Shown here: positions 36,901 to 49,418 of the stretch, one piece after another
Position numbering within the stretch: the stretch's first letter is position 1
Layout: each line of letters starts with the position of its first letter
Assembly: GCA_963662155.1 (NCBI GenBank)
Contig: OY759265.1
Coordinates: 45,269,406-45,333,405 of the forward strand
DNA from: Lamellibrachia columna
Lineage: Eukaryota; Annelida; Polychaeta; Sabellida; Siboglinidae
Reading direction: 5' to 3'
Length of the DNA stretch: 64,000 bases
The notes under the pieces: model-generated
Databases searched by the model: none
Told to the model about the DNA's origin: nothing
Seen by the model: the letters and a program-made list of their open reading frames with translations, nothing else
Position numbers and translations under genes: made by a program

Positions 36901-39900
36901 TTTTACAAATGGTAACAATAAACCATTCAACTAATATAAAACACACTTTTATCAACATTCACTACCAAGAAATAAAACAAGTTACACACAGAAATATTAT
37001 CTCAGAATTATCATTCTTGTTTTAATTATTTATCAGATTTAATCATATTGACATAATTATTTACTTAATTTATGTTAAATTTTATTATTTTCTGAATAAA
37101 TACTATTAATAATAAGTTTTCAGTATTTTCCTCATGAATAAGTTAACAGCTAACTTGCCAGTATATCAAACAGTATTTTGGTGCATTGTATACATAAATA
37201 AGCAAGTTGTTGACAAAGAATCATTTACCTGCATACGTTGGTGTTGAGTTGACAGTTTTCAAGACTGAGTTTCCTCAAAAGATGACAGGGTGAGAACAAC
37301 TCCTCGAGACCCTCCGAACTTATTGTGGCCATCGATAGGTCGAGATACTGCACCTTCGAGATCCTGCAGTGAACATCACACTGAATTTAAAATTTTGTCC
37401 TGTTTCCATATATTCAAAATTTATCCCTCTGGAAAAGTAATTTTTCCAATACCTGATAAATATATATAATGGTGATACCGAAGGATTAGAAGGCCAATGA
37501 AATTGAATTGATGCTCAAAAGACACAGAAGTTTTATATAAATAAGTGTTGTAATTCAGTTGAGATGTAACTTGGATATGTAAACTCAGACATTTAATTAC
37601 TGTAAATGATTAGCTGCGTAATGTGGTCATAAAAATGACAAGGTAATTAAAAATTGTAAAACCATATGCCAACCACTTATGTTGAACTGGCTAACAAACT
37701 ACAAAGAATGAATTTAGTGTTTCATTCATTTGAATACTTGAATGACAAAACTGAAAAAAATTCAACATCTAATATGGGTGCACATGAACCACAGGATGAA
37801 TGGTTAATGTAACAATAACTTTACAAATTCTGCATTTATTGGTCTTATATGAAAGTGAAAAACTCACCGTGGAAGTGTATCGTTTAAGTCAGTGAACAGC
37901 GGAGTGAGTACCTGGAACAGGGGGAGAAAGAGATTGATTAGCTTGTCATGACAGTAATTGAATTTTAATTAGAATATATGTCTAACTAAAATATAAAAAC
38001 AAGGTATTGTAAACGAGGGTTAACAAGGAAATGCTGCTGCATTTAATTAATTTTCGCAAAGAAACCAAGAAATTTACCCCCCCACCCCCCGATACATGCA
38101 TGCCTCTAGCATGCATTCCGGCCAATTCACATTTTCTTGAATTTATGCCACAGAAATAAGACTAGCTTAAGACTATAGTTTATGCAGACACCGATCAGAC
38201 ATGCCACTTGCTGCTTGGTGCCTCTGTAACAACAATTTGTTTGAACTTTTCTCAAGAGCTGAGATCACCTGTATACTGAGGAAACGGCAATAAACAAGAT
38301 TCTTGAACCTTTCGGGTAAGATGACGGACTTACCTCAGCCTTCGTGAGTCTCATTACAGCCACTCCACGTGACAGAATACGACCCAATACACCAGTCTTG
38401 ATCACCTTGTTAGCGAGGTCAAGACGACGCCACAACGTCTCGTCAAAACTACAATTAATTAGACATTATTATAAATGCAGCATAGTATAAGCTTAGCCAA
38501 ATTATTTTTAAATTATATAAATTATAATTTTGACAAGCGTATTTTGCACAGAGAAAACTCAAGATGCGATCTTATTAGTTATGAAAATTGTAAATTGCTA
38601 AAACCTTTGAAAAAAATAAACGGCAAACGTAATTAACTCCTGTTAATAAGCACGGTTTAACAGACACTTTCTGAATTATATAAACAAAAAATATTTACTT
38701 TAGAGAAACAACTCAGTGTAACACGACATGATTTACTATTTGATTCGTTATGGTATTGGCATATTGCTTGAACTGTCATGTGACCGCACCTATGTGGCTG
38801 TGCCTAACTAATGTTTTAGACACGGCTTTTGTTTGCCAGAGATGATTGTGAGCATAACTGCAGTTTGAAAGACGATTTCATGCATATGCAGCATCTCTGC
38901 TAGTTTTTAATGGTTTTACGAAGTGATATTTTATTTTCAAAGCTGAACCAGTGATTGGTCAGGCGTGACGACAATCAGTGACATTACCAACCAGCCTGCA
39001 GATCTGTTGTCATGCTTCAGTGACTGTGTGAAGTGTCTACATCTGGCCTAAACCTGACCAAGCCTACTACACTATGTACACACTACACATACACTACTTG
39101 TCTGCTGTACCAACTGGACCATTCCAATCCGTCACGCTTGGATGCAAGTGCGTGGAACACCTTACATGAACTGGGCATTGCTGCAAGATGTCCAACCAAG
39201 CATGGCTGCCGAGGTGGAAATAAACAAAAACAACATATCTCCGTTATGATAGGTCATCGACCAACCACTCACAACGTGCACACAATATCTTCACATCTAT
39301 GTGACAATCTTACTGCGACACTATCACCCACCTACCAGCCATCCATTCGCCAATCTACTTTAAGAACAATTAAGCATGTCGACAGCCATAACTGCACGAA
39401 ACTTGCCCTGACAAATGCAAAATCCGCCATAAATATAAACACTTCCGAAATGCGCGACCCAATGCCACATCAACTGTCATGTTGGGCTTTGTCAACGCCT
39501 GTTCCATTCGCACTAAAAAAGACATTTTCACTGACCATGTCACTGATGCCAACATTGATTTCATGACAATCACTGTAGACAAGGACACCAAAATGGTGAG
39601 ACTTGACACCGGTCGGCTACAAGTTCGTACATGCGCCCAGAAAGAATCGGCGATGGGGTGGCATCGGCTTTCTATACCGATCCATCTTTAAAATCACCAC
39701 CAACAACAACAAACAGACGATGCAATCATTCGAATTTATGGACATTGACGTCACGCCATCCGCTAGCTACATGAAACTGGTCATTATATATCATCCACCT
39801 CGGTCGAATAAGAACAAGCTCTCTCATGCCGACTTTCTTGCAGAGTCTGCTGCATTCATCAAAGGCTACGCCATGATCGCTTTGCGATGATCGGTGATTT

Positions 39901-42900
39901 TAACACTCACTGGGATAAGTCGTCCGAATGCAACGTTTCGCTGACTTAATCGACGCCATTAACATTATCCAACATGTCCGTGAGCCAACACACATCAACA
40001 GTCACACCATCGGCCTGGTCCTCACACGGACGGAGAACCACGCCATCGTTTCCATGAGAATTTCGTCACATCTCTCTGATCACTTCTGGATCGAGCAGGC
40101 CTTGGGTTTAACACTGGGCCACTGGCCCGATGCCTTTTTTGGGCCAGTTCGGGCTACAAGTTTCCATATTTTACAGGCCCGGTGGGCCAACATAGTTTCA
40201 GATCGTTTCTATCCCATTAGTCACAGCCACAGGTCATTGTTTTAATCGCTTGTCCTTGCCATCCACCCCGGCGGCTTCGGTGTGACGGAAAAATGCGTAT
40301 TTATATTACTAAGCCCACTTTGTTGTACATATTAATGAAACGTGGTACAATCATATCACCGCTATATGTTAACGCAAGTATGCTGATAGCTGCAGCAGCA
40401 ACCCTAAGTCGTACACTTGCAAGCATCAGTTTGTTTTTGTAATTTTTCAGTTCAGTTGCATTCACAGTATACGTAGGTCATAATGAAAAGAACATTAATT
40501 AACGGTTAATTAATTGTGTTTTATTAATACAATAAATTTTTACAGTTGTTCATTTTGTTGAATATTGTTACCATTTGCGTACTGGATTATCATAATTAAT
40601 ATATTATGTGATAAGAAATTTTAGGTGCTAGCAGTATTTGTTCCATGCATAATATTATAGTTCTTGCTAAATATGCACTATTGTTATTTGTAAACATGAG
40701 AAAACTGTGTCTAAGTGTGCATTGTAATTGAGTTATTTCCATTCAGTCAGAATATTAACATTTTGCAGAATTACTTTTTAACATAATAAAAGTTGGTAAA
40801 TACTATCTTATTTTTTAGAATTATTTTTATTTTTCCTTCAACTCATAAAAATGCACTATAGTTCTTAGAAACATCATCCTGGATATTATATAGATCCAGG
40901 TGGGTGTTATATCATGCCATAGCAATTCACTGCATTTGTATTTTTCAGGTGGAACAAGTATAGTTTTGGTGGGACAAGTAAACATGTTATTATAGAGCCC
41001 TGTATATATATATACATTACAATATAACTACTCTGGTTATAGATGTGCCATGCTTTTAATTTTTTAAATTTTATTATCATCTGTTAACTAATTAGTCTTA
41101 GCACTTACGTATCTCACACCGCCTCTGGATGGACTTTTGTCTAGATTTATAGCGCTTTACAAATTCACTTATTATTCACTGTTGAAAAAAAAGGCAGTTG
41201 TGCCTGAGAGCATGCTAGCATACATACGCGAGTCGATTCCATCTCTTGCATACTCGGGCACATCGGACCAACACGGGCTTGGGCAGCCACTTGAAGATGG
41301 AGAGGATGATTTCTTCAGACAATCGATGCCAATGGTCTGCAACAGGGTAAGAGATATAATAATAATAGATTTCCTATGCAGGGATTTTTGCTAAGAGCCG
41401 GGACCCGGGTAATTTACCCGGCTGTGGCAGTCCATGTACCACGCTATTGTAGAAGGCCAATTTTTATTATCCCTTGCATCAGCTAATGACCGACCTGCTT
41501 TTGCGCTAAACATTGCAGCGTCGACGTCCCACAAACAGGTCAGCGATCGTTGATAATCATGACATGTGGCAGCAAAATAGCGCTGTGCGGTAGCGGTGCT
41601 AGTTCAGCAAAATAAGATGTCAAAGAGTTAGTCGTCTATAAGGCATTTATTTTTAAAAAGCAAACTTCCAAGAAAACATAATGTTTGTTAAAGCATATCC
41701 CGAAATGTTAAAGTCACTGAACTTGGCCAAAATTATCTTTAAATAGCGTCTGAATATTCAAGTGACGATGAGGTGTTTTTGAGATATCAGACAAAACATA
41801 GTATTGCTTTGCTCTTTTGTGCATATTATGACACAGTAATTATCCACAATTCTACGGACTATTTGACTGTGTATTTATAAAAAAAATTACTTGTATACTG
41901 GTTGCTGCACCATTCGCCATAGCGTAGGCCCTAGACTAGGTTATAGACTAGTACATAATATAATTTGTGTCGCTCGATAATTGTAATTTTTTTTATTAAA
42001 AACAACTTTTCTAACAATCTGTTTGCTCTGCAACAATGAAATAATTGTTAGTGATTTAGAATATGAATGTCTTAGGCAAAGGTTCTTCTGATTTTTGTGA
42101 AAATAACATATTATATTTTGTGTAGCGACAGGCTCGGCACTACGATTCTTGCCCATGTTACTATACTTTTTATGACGTTGATTATATGGTGACTTAGTGT
42201 TACTTGCTTCCTTTTGAAAAAAATTGTGACATAAAGAAGCAAGTGCTATCAAATCATCCATGAATACCCCCCCTTAACAAACATCAAAGCAGGACAATTA
42301 TGTGACCAATTGTGACTAATGCTGTACATTTAAAAAATGTTGTAATGTATTAAGTGTTTTGTTTTTTCAATTTGGAAATGCATGAAGTTCGGACACACGA
42401 CCATGTCTAATGTTCATGTCAACAAGGTACAATTAGTAACCTTTGCTATTTGTTGCTGTGCGATAATAACATTCGTAATATTTTGATTAATTTATTACAC
42501 GGTCATGAATATGTGTATGGACATTATTGACCTATTTGGGAGAAAAAGGTGATTAGGCAAAACAGTAATTTTCTATTGCTATATAAACTAAAATCCTGAA
42601 ATGTTAGCAAAAATGGTAATCACAGAACTTGTCCCACATTCTCATTTTGGGTGTTGAAATTCGTAAAAAAATATCGGAAAAGTCAAAATTTTATTATTTT
42701 TTTACTTGGCAATTGTTGAAAACATGATAGTGTAAACCAGACCTTTAGTACAGTGGAACACTGAAGAGATAATTAAAAAAAAACATTAATCATTACATAT
42801 CAATGGTTTAGTCAACTGTCACATAAATTAATTATGATAATTTGTTTGCATAACTTGATGTTACATCCCAAAATGCAGGTACAATTACATTATATATAAG

Positions 42901-44089
42901 TTCCTGGTGTATCCAGTGGCCTGTGATACGTAGTGACTCGGCCACAGGCTGAGCATGATAACTGGTCCCTGCTTTGGGATTCCTCGTCCCTGCTATGGAC
43001 ACACTTAACAAAACCCTGCTAGGCAATCATAATATCGACTAAAAGATGTTAATGCTTATCTCACTTCCACTTACCATATAGATCGCAGGCCTTTGGCTTG
43101 GCTTGTTTAAACAGGAATGAGTTGTCTATTGGGCCTTGACGTTCATGCTGTGTTGTTGGCATGGGGGTGATGTGTTGCTTACTCGGAAAGGCCATGTTGA
43201 GAAGAACTCGTGGAGCCTGCAAAAACATGAACAAATTACAATATTTCAAGGGGTGTAGTTCTATTTTGTACAGTAAATGTACCTGTTGTTTTAGTGTCTC
43301 ATTTGAGAGACACATACAAAAGTGGGGTGAACGAAATTGCTCAAGTCTCAAAAAGGAAGCAGGTGGACTCGAATCCTGGTCTGCTCAATTGACATTTCAG
43401 CACTCTAGCCACTGAGCCCCGTTGTTGACATACAATGCATTACAGTTCACATTTGTCTTCTGTAAGATGTGGTTTCACCAGAAAGCAGAAGACTCTTACA
43501 CAACCTACCCCTGGTGGCAAGACATCACGCTGGATGTGACTGGGCGGCGTAGGCATTGGGACGCTGTCGTCGTCATCCAGCATCGCCACACCCATGTCTT
43601 CCAGCAGACTCGTCGTGCTCTCCGTGTCGACATCCCACATAGTCCGCACCCGGCGGTAGCCATGCTCAGAGCGGGGCTTTCGCTTCCTGTCAAGATCGAA
43701 ATGAGCCGTACAAAAACAGTTGCCATTGCCAAGGCAATGAATGGCAATGCCATTGCATTGCGTTGGCCCCGTTGCCGTTGGTTGTCACAAAATATCGTAA
43801 TATAATATATCATAAACAATACAAATAAATGAAACAATAACGTCATATTTCAATGATACATACTGTAACTTTTTGTTTTATATATTCAAACTCGGAAATA
43901 GTTAACGCGAATAAAGTGTTATAAACACAAGTCACAAATTGCCACTTGTGTCGTGACAACTCACACTGGCTAATGAAAACAAATCACTATTTCCTGACTA
44001 GGCGGTACTCGGCCAGAAGTCAACACACAACGTACGTAACTGGAAGTTTACCTGGTTGGTGCTCTTAAGAGGTCGTTCTGTGATGTCAT
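33970..44089 (-). CDS. SKP2: S-phase kinase-associated protein 2 (F-box/LRR), 11 coding exons
   Basis: SKP2 is the substrate-recognition subunit of the SCF ubiquitin ligase that promotes p27 degradation at the G1/S transition. My exon model on the minus strand is 44089-44052, 43686-43509, 43216-43075, 41336-41228, 38448-38334, 37911-37868, 37363-37229, 35970-35872, 35385-35258, 34669-34507 and 34165-33970. Every junction is GT/AG and in phase, giving 448 aa against 424 in human. The N-terminus has TSLLEDMGVAML, like the human TSELLSGMGVSAL segment. The F-box is HWHRLSEEIILSIFKWLP, then CKRWNRLAFDETLWRRLDL across the exon 4/5 junction. LRRs follow (KVQYLDLS, NLEVLNLCMCSGISENGL, LTKLNLSGCR, HLKELDLSDATML, YIALSRCYRIIPSSL). 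The tail PFSSIARPT and IWGVRVR match the human SKP2 C-terminus. The F-box exon is isolated between two long introns, one holding a LINE fragment. Confidence 0.96.
35978..36872. repeat. minisatellite, 53-bp unit, about 17 copies, derived from SKP2 exon 8 and its splice acceptor
   Basis: The unit (plus strand) is CTACAACCACACAGAGGTTA, AGTACTTCCAGGTTACTGTT, CTGTCCAATGTAC. On the minus strand each copy reads TGGTTGTAG, then GTACATTGGACAGAACAG and TAACTTGGAAGTACTCAA. That is the polypyrimidine-AG acceptor of SKP2 exon 8 plus its first 40-odd coding bases (YIGQNSNLEVLNL). The functional exon at 35970-35872 forms the downstream end of the array. Individual copies differ by a few substitutions and occasional 1 to 3-bp indels. 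The array fills most of the proximal part of SKP2 intron 7. Confidence 0.95.
39020..40240 (+). mobile_element. decayed LINE 5' part (endonuclease domain) inside SKP2 intron 4
   Basis: Broken plus-strand frames carry an APE-type endonuclease of a CR1/L2/jockey-like LINE. Segments seen are CRGGNKQKQHISVMIGHR, then GFVNACSIRTKKDIFTDHVT, GGIGFLYRS, MKLVIIYHPPRSNKNKLSH, MIGDFNTHWDKSS, and the C-terminal endonuclease motif HLSDHFWI. At least three frameshifts separate them. No reverse-transcriptase motif follows, so the 3' part is missing. The strand is opposite to SKP2. Sequence is distinct from the CR1-like copies elsewhere in the window and noticeably CpG-rich. Confidence 0.85.
43310..43427 (-). 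mobile_element. tRNA-derived SINE fragment
   Basis: On the minus strand the head reads GGGGCTCAGTGGCTAGAGTG (A-box-like) with the B-box-like GGATTCGAGTCC. It is followed by the family body AATTTCGTTCACCCCACTTT. The 3' tail is missing. It lies in a SKP2 intron between exons 2 and 3. Confidence 0.8.
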
Positions 44090-44280
44090 ACTGGAGAATA
44101 TGTCTTCATCACCCAACAATCTGGGCTTCGTCTTTACCGCGAGTTGATGTTTCGCGGACTTCGCGCGTGTCGAGGCACGCAGCAACACGCACTCAACCGT
44201 TACAAAAGCTGGCGTTTATTGGCTAATTTCCCCGCGACCATTCATCGCAAAATTGCCCTCTATCGGACAGTTTTGTTTTA
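44090..44280 (-). promoter_or_regulatory. candidate SKP2 promoter and 5' UTR
   Basis: A locally CpG-rich stretch lies directly upstream of the SKP2 start. It contains, as plus-strand words, TTTCGCGG (44150-44157), TTTCCCCGCG (44227-44236) and ATTGG (44218-44222, a CCAAT box in the gene's direction). Vertebrate SKP2 is an E2F target, and both GC words resemble E2F sites without matching the consensus exactly. The reading frame upstream of the ATG is open back to about 44,215 but has no other ATG. Confidence 0.4.
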
Positions 44281-45611
44281 AAAAGTGTGCATGGAATTAT
44301 CCGTCAGGTGGCTGTAATGCCAAACAACGTACTTAATCAATAACTAGGTATATATAAACGAAAAGACCCTATTCGCCGGTAGAAAAGTATATCAAACATA
44401 ATATTTCATCCTTAAAATTGGCTTGAGTCAATTTAACAATTAAAGAATGAAAAACTCATCTATAAGATGGAATTTAATAAAAAATTATATTTCAAGAAGA
44501 TCACTGATTTTTGCAATTATGATATGTTAAATTATAGCATTTCACATTGAACATACGATATCTATTATCAGTGAACATTACGGAAGCAATCTGCACCCAG
44601 TTACTAAAAATGTCAAACACTAAAACAAACTGTATCAAATTACATATTTAAATATTAACTTAACATCAAAAATATCCCCGGTGGTGCATGCGCACGAACC
44701 AGCACAAGTTTGCTGCAATTAACTCCAGAATGGGCTGTTTGAAGCAGATACATTTTGAGAAACGCCTTGACCAAATGAGTTTCATTTCTGGTTTGTAAGT
44801 TCTTGTTTTCTGGACACATGTACGAATTGGCGATAATATGTTGACCAAGGACACCGTAGGTGATGTAAACGAAGCACTCTCGGAGGTTCATTCGGTAGGT
44901 ATATTCAAAACAAATGAATATTTTTAACTAAAAGACTAACTTTTTGCGCCGTTATTTGTACAGTAGTTTACATAAGTAATAATTTGGCCACCAATAATGA
45001 ATATTTCTTTAGAAACTACTACTGACTTGCTGTCATCGACATCGACGTTGGCAAGTGAGTGAGGGTGACGGCCGATGCATGTCTCACGTTTTTCACACTG
45101 ATGTCGATTTTGTGGTGAACACACGCATTGGACGAGTAATACGTCTCGACTCACATAAGGGCGTAGTTTTAGATTCCCAAGGCAAGGGAGGGGCATCGTC
45201 AACAACATCAACGTGACAACGCCAACGGTTTCAAGCTTTCGGCTTCATGTCATTCACACACACTAGATGGCGTGCCAGTATCTTCTTAAGCTAATCCTCA
45301 CATTTGTCTTCTTCTGGTTACGTTCTTTAACTATTGGCTAGATTGTTTGCGCTAATCGATTCGAATCAAGGAAGCCATTTATCGCTTGCGCAGTAACTGC
45401 TAGAATTGCTCGGTCCCGACTAGAACTGCATGTGCATACCTATTTGTTCAAAACAAGAATAATTTCCAGACCTATAAATTAACTGCAGCTCTGAATTTTT
45501 GGAATTCATATGTAGGCCTATCATGAATTTTGACAATTAATGATATCGGATTCATGACTGAAACAATTGGCAGGTTCGACATGGGCTTGATGCTTGATGA
45601 GGCTTGATTCT
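44281..45611. other. intergenic region upstream of SKP2
   Basis: No known gene is recognised. Two minus-strand ORFs (44655-44891, 78 codons; 44936-45211, 91 codons) have coding-like base use but no matching splice sites joining them and no family resemblance that I know. I do not annotate them as genes. Confidence 0.35.
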
Positions 45612-45714
45612 CCATTTAACAAGATTTTTAACAAGATTTGCCATCCAAGCCAAAGGCCCAGATGGCAAGTGGACAAGGAAGCCATTGGCTTATCGAGAGT
45701 CCAACAATGTTCAT

Positions 45715-48606
45715 CTACTTATAACCCGCCCTCCTGAGATATGTGTCAACCTTGTTTTTAAACATATTCACGCTGCTAGCAGTTACACAATCTGTAGACA
45801 ATTTGTTCCATTCATTTATTGTCCTCTGTGAGAACGAGTGCTTCCTGATGTCCAATCTACATTGATCCTTTACTAATTTTACCTCATGTCCTCTAGTTCT
45901 GCTATCCTTCTTGAGTGAGAAAAACATATTTCTATCAATATTTCCATACCCATTCAATATCTTAAAAACTTCAATCTGATCTCCTCTTAACCTCCTTGTC
46001 TCTAGAGTTGTTAAACCACATTCTTTCAGGCATTCTTCATAACTAAGGTCTCTCAGTTCTGGAATAATTTTAGTTGCTCTCCTTTGTATGCGTTCAAGCG
46101 TATCTATATCCTTCTTACGATATGGTCTCCATGCTTGTATACAGTATTCTAAATGAGGTCTAACTATTGCTTTATAAAGAGGTATAATTAACTTTTTTCC
46201 CTTGTATGTTATGTTTCTTCTAATCAATCCAAGAATTTGATTACCCTTTGAAGCTGCAATACCACACTGCTCTGAAACTTTCATATCAGCGCTTATTGTA
46301 ACTCCTAAGTCCTTTTCTTTTACAGTAGTACCCAGAACAGTATCTCCCATTTTATAGTTTACATTCAAGTTCCCATGTCCTGTATGTAGGCATTTACATT
46401 TCCCAAAATTGAACAACATCTGCCATTTCTCAGACCATTTCACTAATCTGTCTAGATCGTTTTGTAAATGTTGTTTATCACCATCAGTATTAACCTTTCT
46501 AAACAGTTTTGTGTCATCCGCAAATTTCAGTACGTTACTTGTTATACTGTCGTCCAAGTCATTGATATAAATTAAGAATAATATAGGTCCTAATACTGAT
46601 CCTTGAGGTACCCCACTCAAAACCGATTTCCAATTTGAAACTTCTCCATCTACTACAACTCGTTGTCTTCTGTCAGTCAGCCATTGTTCTATCCAGTCAG
46701 TTATGCTATCCCCGATACCATGGGCTGTTAATTTAAGTAGTAATCTTTGATGTGGCACTTTGTCAAAAGCTTTCTGAAAATCTAAGTAGATAATATCTAC
46801 TGGCGATCCCACGTCTATCCACTTAGTGATTTCTTCCAAAAAACATAACATATTTGTTAAGCATGACCTCGCTTTAAGGAATCCATGTTGAGATGAATTT
46901 AATAATTTATGCTTAACGAGGAAGTCCACCATATGGTCTTTAATTAACCTTTCTAATAATTTACAAATCACTGACGTTAAACTCACTGGTCTGTAATTCT
47001 CTGACTTATTTCTCGAACCCTTTTTAAATAATGGTATGATGTTTGCTTCTTTCCATTCAAACGGAACAACTCCCTCTTTTAATGACAAGTTGAATACTCT
47101 TGCAAGTGGTATACTGATTTGTTCTACTGTTTCCATTAGTAATTTTGGAGGAATCGCATCCACTCCCGGTGATTTGTTATCCTTCATTGCCTTTATTTTC
47201 TTAGCTACCAATTCTGGAGTTACAACTAACGGGCATAAATAGTCAGATTTAGCCCCCTGAAATTTAGCATCAGCAACTGGTAATGAACTAATATCTTCTT
47301 TGGTAAACACTGAACTGAAGTAACCATTTAGGTCTTCCGCCATTAAAAACCCCTGTGATATTATATTTCCAGCACTGTCTTCTAGAGGTCCAACCTTGTC
47401 TTGTATGTTTTGTTTACTCCTGACATATGCATAAAAACTCTTGCTGTCATTTTTTATGTTACATGCTAGTTTTTGCTCATAGCTTCTTTTAGATTGTCTG
47501 ATTTCAGTTGTAGCTGCATTAAGTGCCTCTTTGTATTTTGCATAGTCTTCTTCCTTTCTGGTACGCCTATAAACCCTCCACATAGTTTGTTTTACCATTA
47601 TTTTTCTAATAGCCTCTTTTGACAAGTGTTTCTTTCTACACCGTTTTCCTTGTTTTTGGAAGGGAACAAATTTATCGATGATACTCTCAATTTCATATTT
47701 TAGAATATTCCAACATTCAATTGCGGTCTTATTCATCTGCATGTTATTCCAATCTAGCTTTGCTAAGTATTTTCTCATATCTTTGTAGTTACCTTTGTGG
47801 AAGTTTCTCTTGTACGTTTTCTTATTTTTACTTTCTGATTTTACATTGATGTCAAAATGTATTTGATTATGGTCACTATTACCCAATGGTTCAAATATTT
47901 TTACATTGTCCACTAATTCTTTTTGTGATGACAAAACTATATCTAATACATTTTCTCCCCTGGTTGGTTCTAGTACGTGCTGAGTAAGAAAGCTATCCTG
48001 GATTAAAAATAGAAATTGTTGGTCCTCAATCCCTGTGCTCTCTAGAGAATTCCATTGTATGTGTCCATGGTTAAAATCTCCCATTATGATACATTCCCCT
48101 TTACTAACTTCCTTTATAGCGTTTTTTATTTTTGTGTTGTCCTCTTCGTTTATGTTTGGACTTCGGTAAACTAATCTAATAGTTAATTTTGAATTTCCTG
48201 AAACAATTTTGCACCAAACAGCTTCATCGCAATCTGCTTCCCTTTCTAGTTTTATTTCATAAGCCTGAATAGATTCTTTAACATATAAAATAACTCCCCC
48301 GCCCCTTCTTCCTATTCGATCTTTCCTAAACATTACATATCCTGTCAGTCCTAATTCAGCACCTGTTATATCTATGTTGGCCCATGATTCAGTTATACCA
48401 ATTATGTGAGGGTCAATATCTTCTACCATAATGTTTAATTAGTTTTTCTTATTTACTATGCTCCTTGCATTTAAACATACGCATCTATAACCTTTTTCAG
48501 AGATGTTTTTCGGATGATTTGATATTGGTTTATCTGTGCTAGTGGCCTCTTGTTCTGCTTGAGACACCTCTAGGTAACCCCCCTGCACTTCTAGTTTAAA
48601 GAATGT
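45715..48606 (-). pseudogene. LINE ORF2: APE endonuclease plus reverse transcriptase, one in-frame stop
   Basis: The frame is open for 904 codons from the Met at 48,429. Upstream the same frame continues with the endonuclease start CVCLNARSIVNKKN but is interrupted by a TAA at 48439-48441. Endonuclease motifs are IIGITESWAN, IIMGDFNHGHIQW and NSDHNQIHFDI, within roughly the first 195 residues. RT motifs in the second half are KSPGVDAIPPKLL, NYRPVSLTSVICKLLERLI, QHGFLKARSCLTN, IYLDFQKAFDKVPHQRLL, GVPQGSVLGPILFLIYINDL and KFADDTKLFRKV, so the catalytic FADD is intact. The post-RT domain has PHLEYCIQAWRPYRKKDI and SQRTINEWNKL. One nonsense change near the N-terminus is the only defect that I see. 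Confidence 0.93.
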
Positions 48607-48780
48607 TTACTTCCAAAAATATTTGTCATTGTACCCAAGTCACTATCTACTGCTGCTGAAAGTTTGTCCGCGAATACTGCCGCCCCCTTTCCACTTAAAT
48701 GAAGCCCATCCTTCATGTACATATCAGCCCTCCCAACAAAACTTCCCAGCTGATCACAGCTTAACTGGGAGGTTGTATAG
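48591..48780 (-). pseudogene. LINE ORF1 C-terminal remnant with SGNH-esterase motif
   Basis: The frame reads LGSFVGRADMYMKDGLHLSG, then KGAAVFADKL, and stops at TAG 48591-48593, overlapping the start of the ORF2 frame. The D-x-L-H-L-S-x-x-G block is the C-terminal Asp/His motif of SGNH (GDSL-like) hydrolases found in ORF1 of many CR1-clade LINEs. The rest of ORF1 is absent through 5' truncation. Confidence 0.8.
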
Positions 48781-48904
48781 TGAGTTTAGAAATCAAGATC
48801 ACTAGGTCTATCAGGTGCACTGATCGAGTCCATAACAGGTTTTTTTCATTTCCCTGTGTGGGATATTTTACATCCCCTGACATAGACACCAGACAGAAGG
48901 GACC

Positions 48905-49052
48905 AATGGCTTTTAGTCTCTCTTCCGAAAGACATGGGCAAAGTGGGGTGAATGAAATTTCCCAAATTTCGGAACAGCAGCAGGTTGTTTCAAACCCCAG
49001 TCCCCTCAACTGAAAGCCCAACGCTCTACCACACGATCACCGTGCCCCACAG
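48905..49052 (-). mobile_element. tRNA-derived SINE fragment
   Basis: On the minus strand the head is GGGGCACGGTGATCGTGTGG with TAGAGCG (A-box region), then GGGGTTTGAAAC (B-box-like). The shared body CCAAATTTCGG and ATTTCATTCACCCCACTTTG follows. It belongs to the family at 7,081, 14,235 and 43,310, and its 3' tail is missing or diverged. Confidence 0.8.
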
Positions 49053-49418
49053 ATTGCTGATAATGCAGTGGGGCAATTCCAGCCAAAGTGGGCCTGAGAG
49101 GTGGCTTTCTATAATTGCTTTAGGATGAATTTTTTTTACCAATTTACTACTTCTATATCTCATTGTTTTAAAATAAGTTTAAAAAATATTATTTAATAAT
49201 TTTTTCTTGGCAAATAATAGCTATATTGCACACAGGTATGCATTTCGATATTTAAGTTATCCCAATGCCCATTTTCAAGATAAAAACAAAACCACTTTTT
49301 TTTGCAATTTTTTTTTTAAGTAATGAGCTATGTGTACTTAGATGCCACTATGTTACAATGAAATGAAAAATAAAGCATGGCAATATTGATTATATAGTTT
49401 TAAAAAGTTGAATTTCAA

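Larger units (their letters stand above)
45612..48780 (-). mobile_element. nearly intact CR1-like LINE (end of ORF1, complete ORF2, 3' tail)
   Basis: On the minus strand the element runs from the last part of ORF1 (about 48,780-48,591) through ORF2 (48,606-45,715) to a short 3' untranslated tail. The tail carries the block GGACTCTCGATAAGCCAATG and ends in a tandem pair of ATCTTGTTAAA near 45,615-45,640. Terminal short repeats in place of poly(A) are characteristic of the CR1 clade. It is truncated at its 5' end within ORF1. The family is also represented at 3,345-4,385 and 32,228-32,365. Confidence 0.93.

Noticed and set aside
39033..39566. 177-codon plus-strand ORF in SKP2 intron 4
   Set aside because: Its end overlaps the LINE endonuclease in another frame, and its CRGGNKQK segment fits the LINE leader; best read as part of the decayed element.
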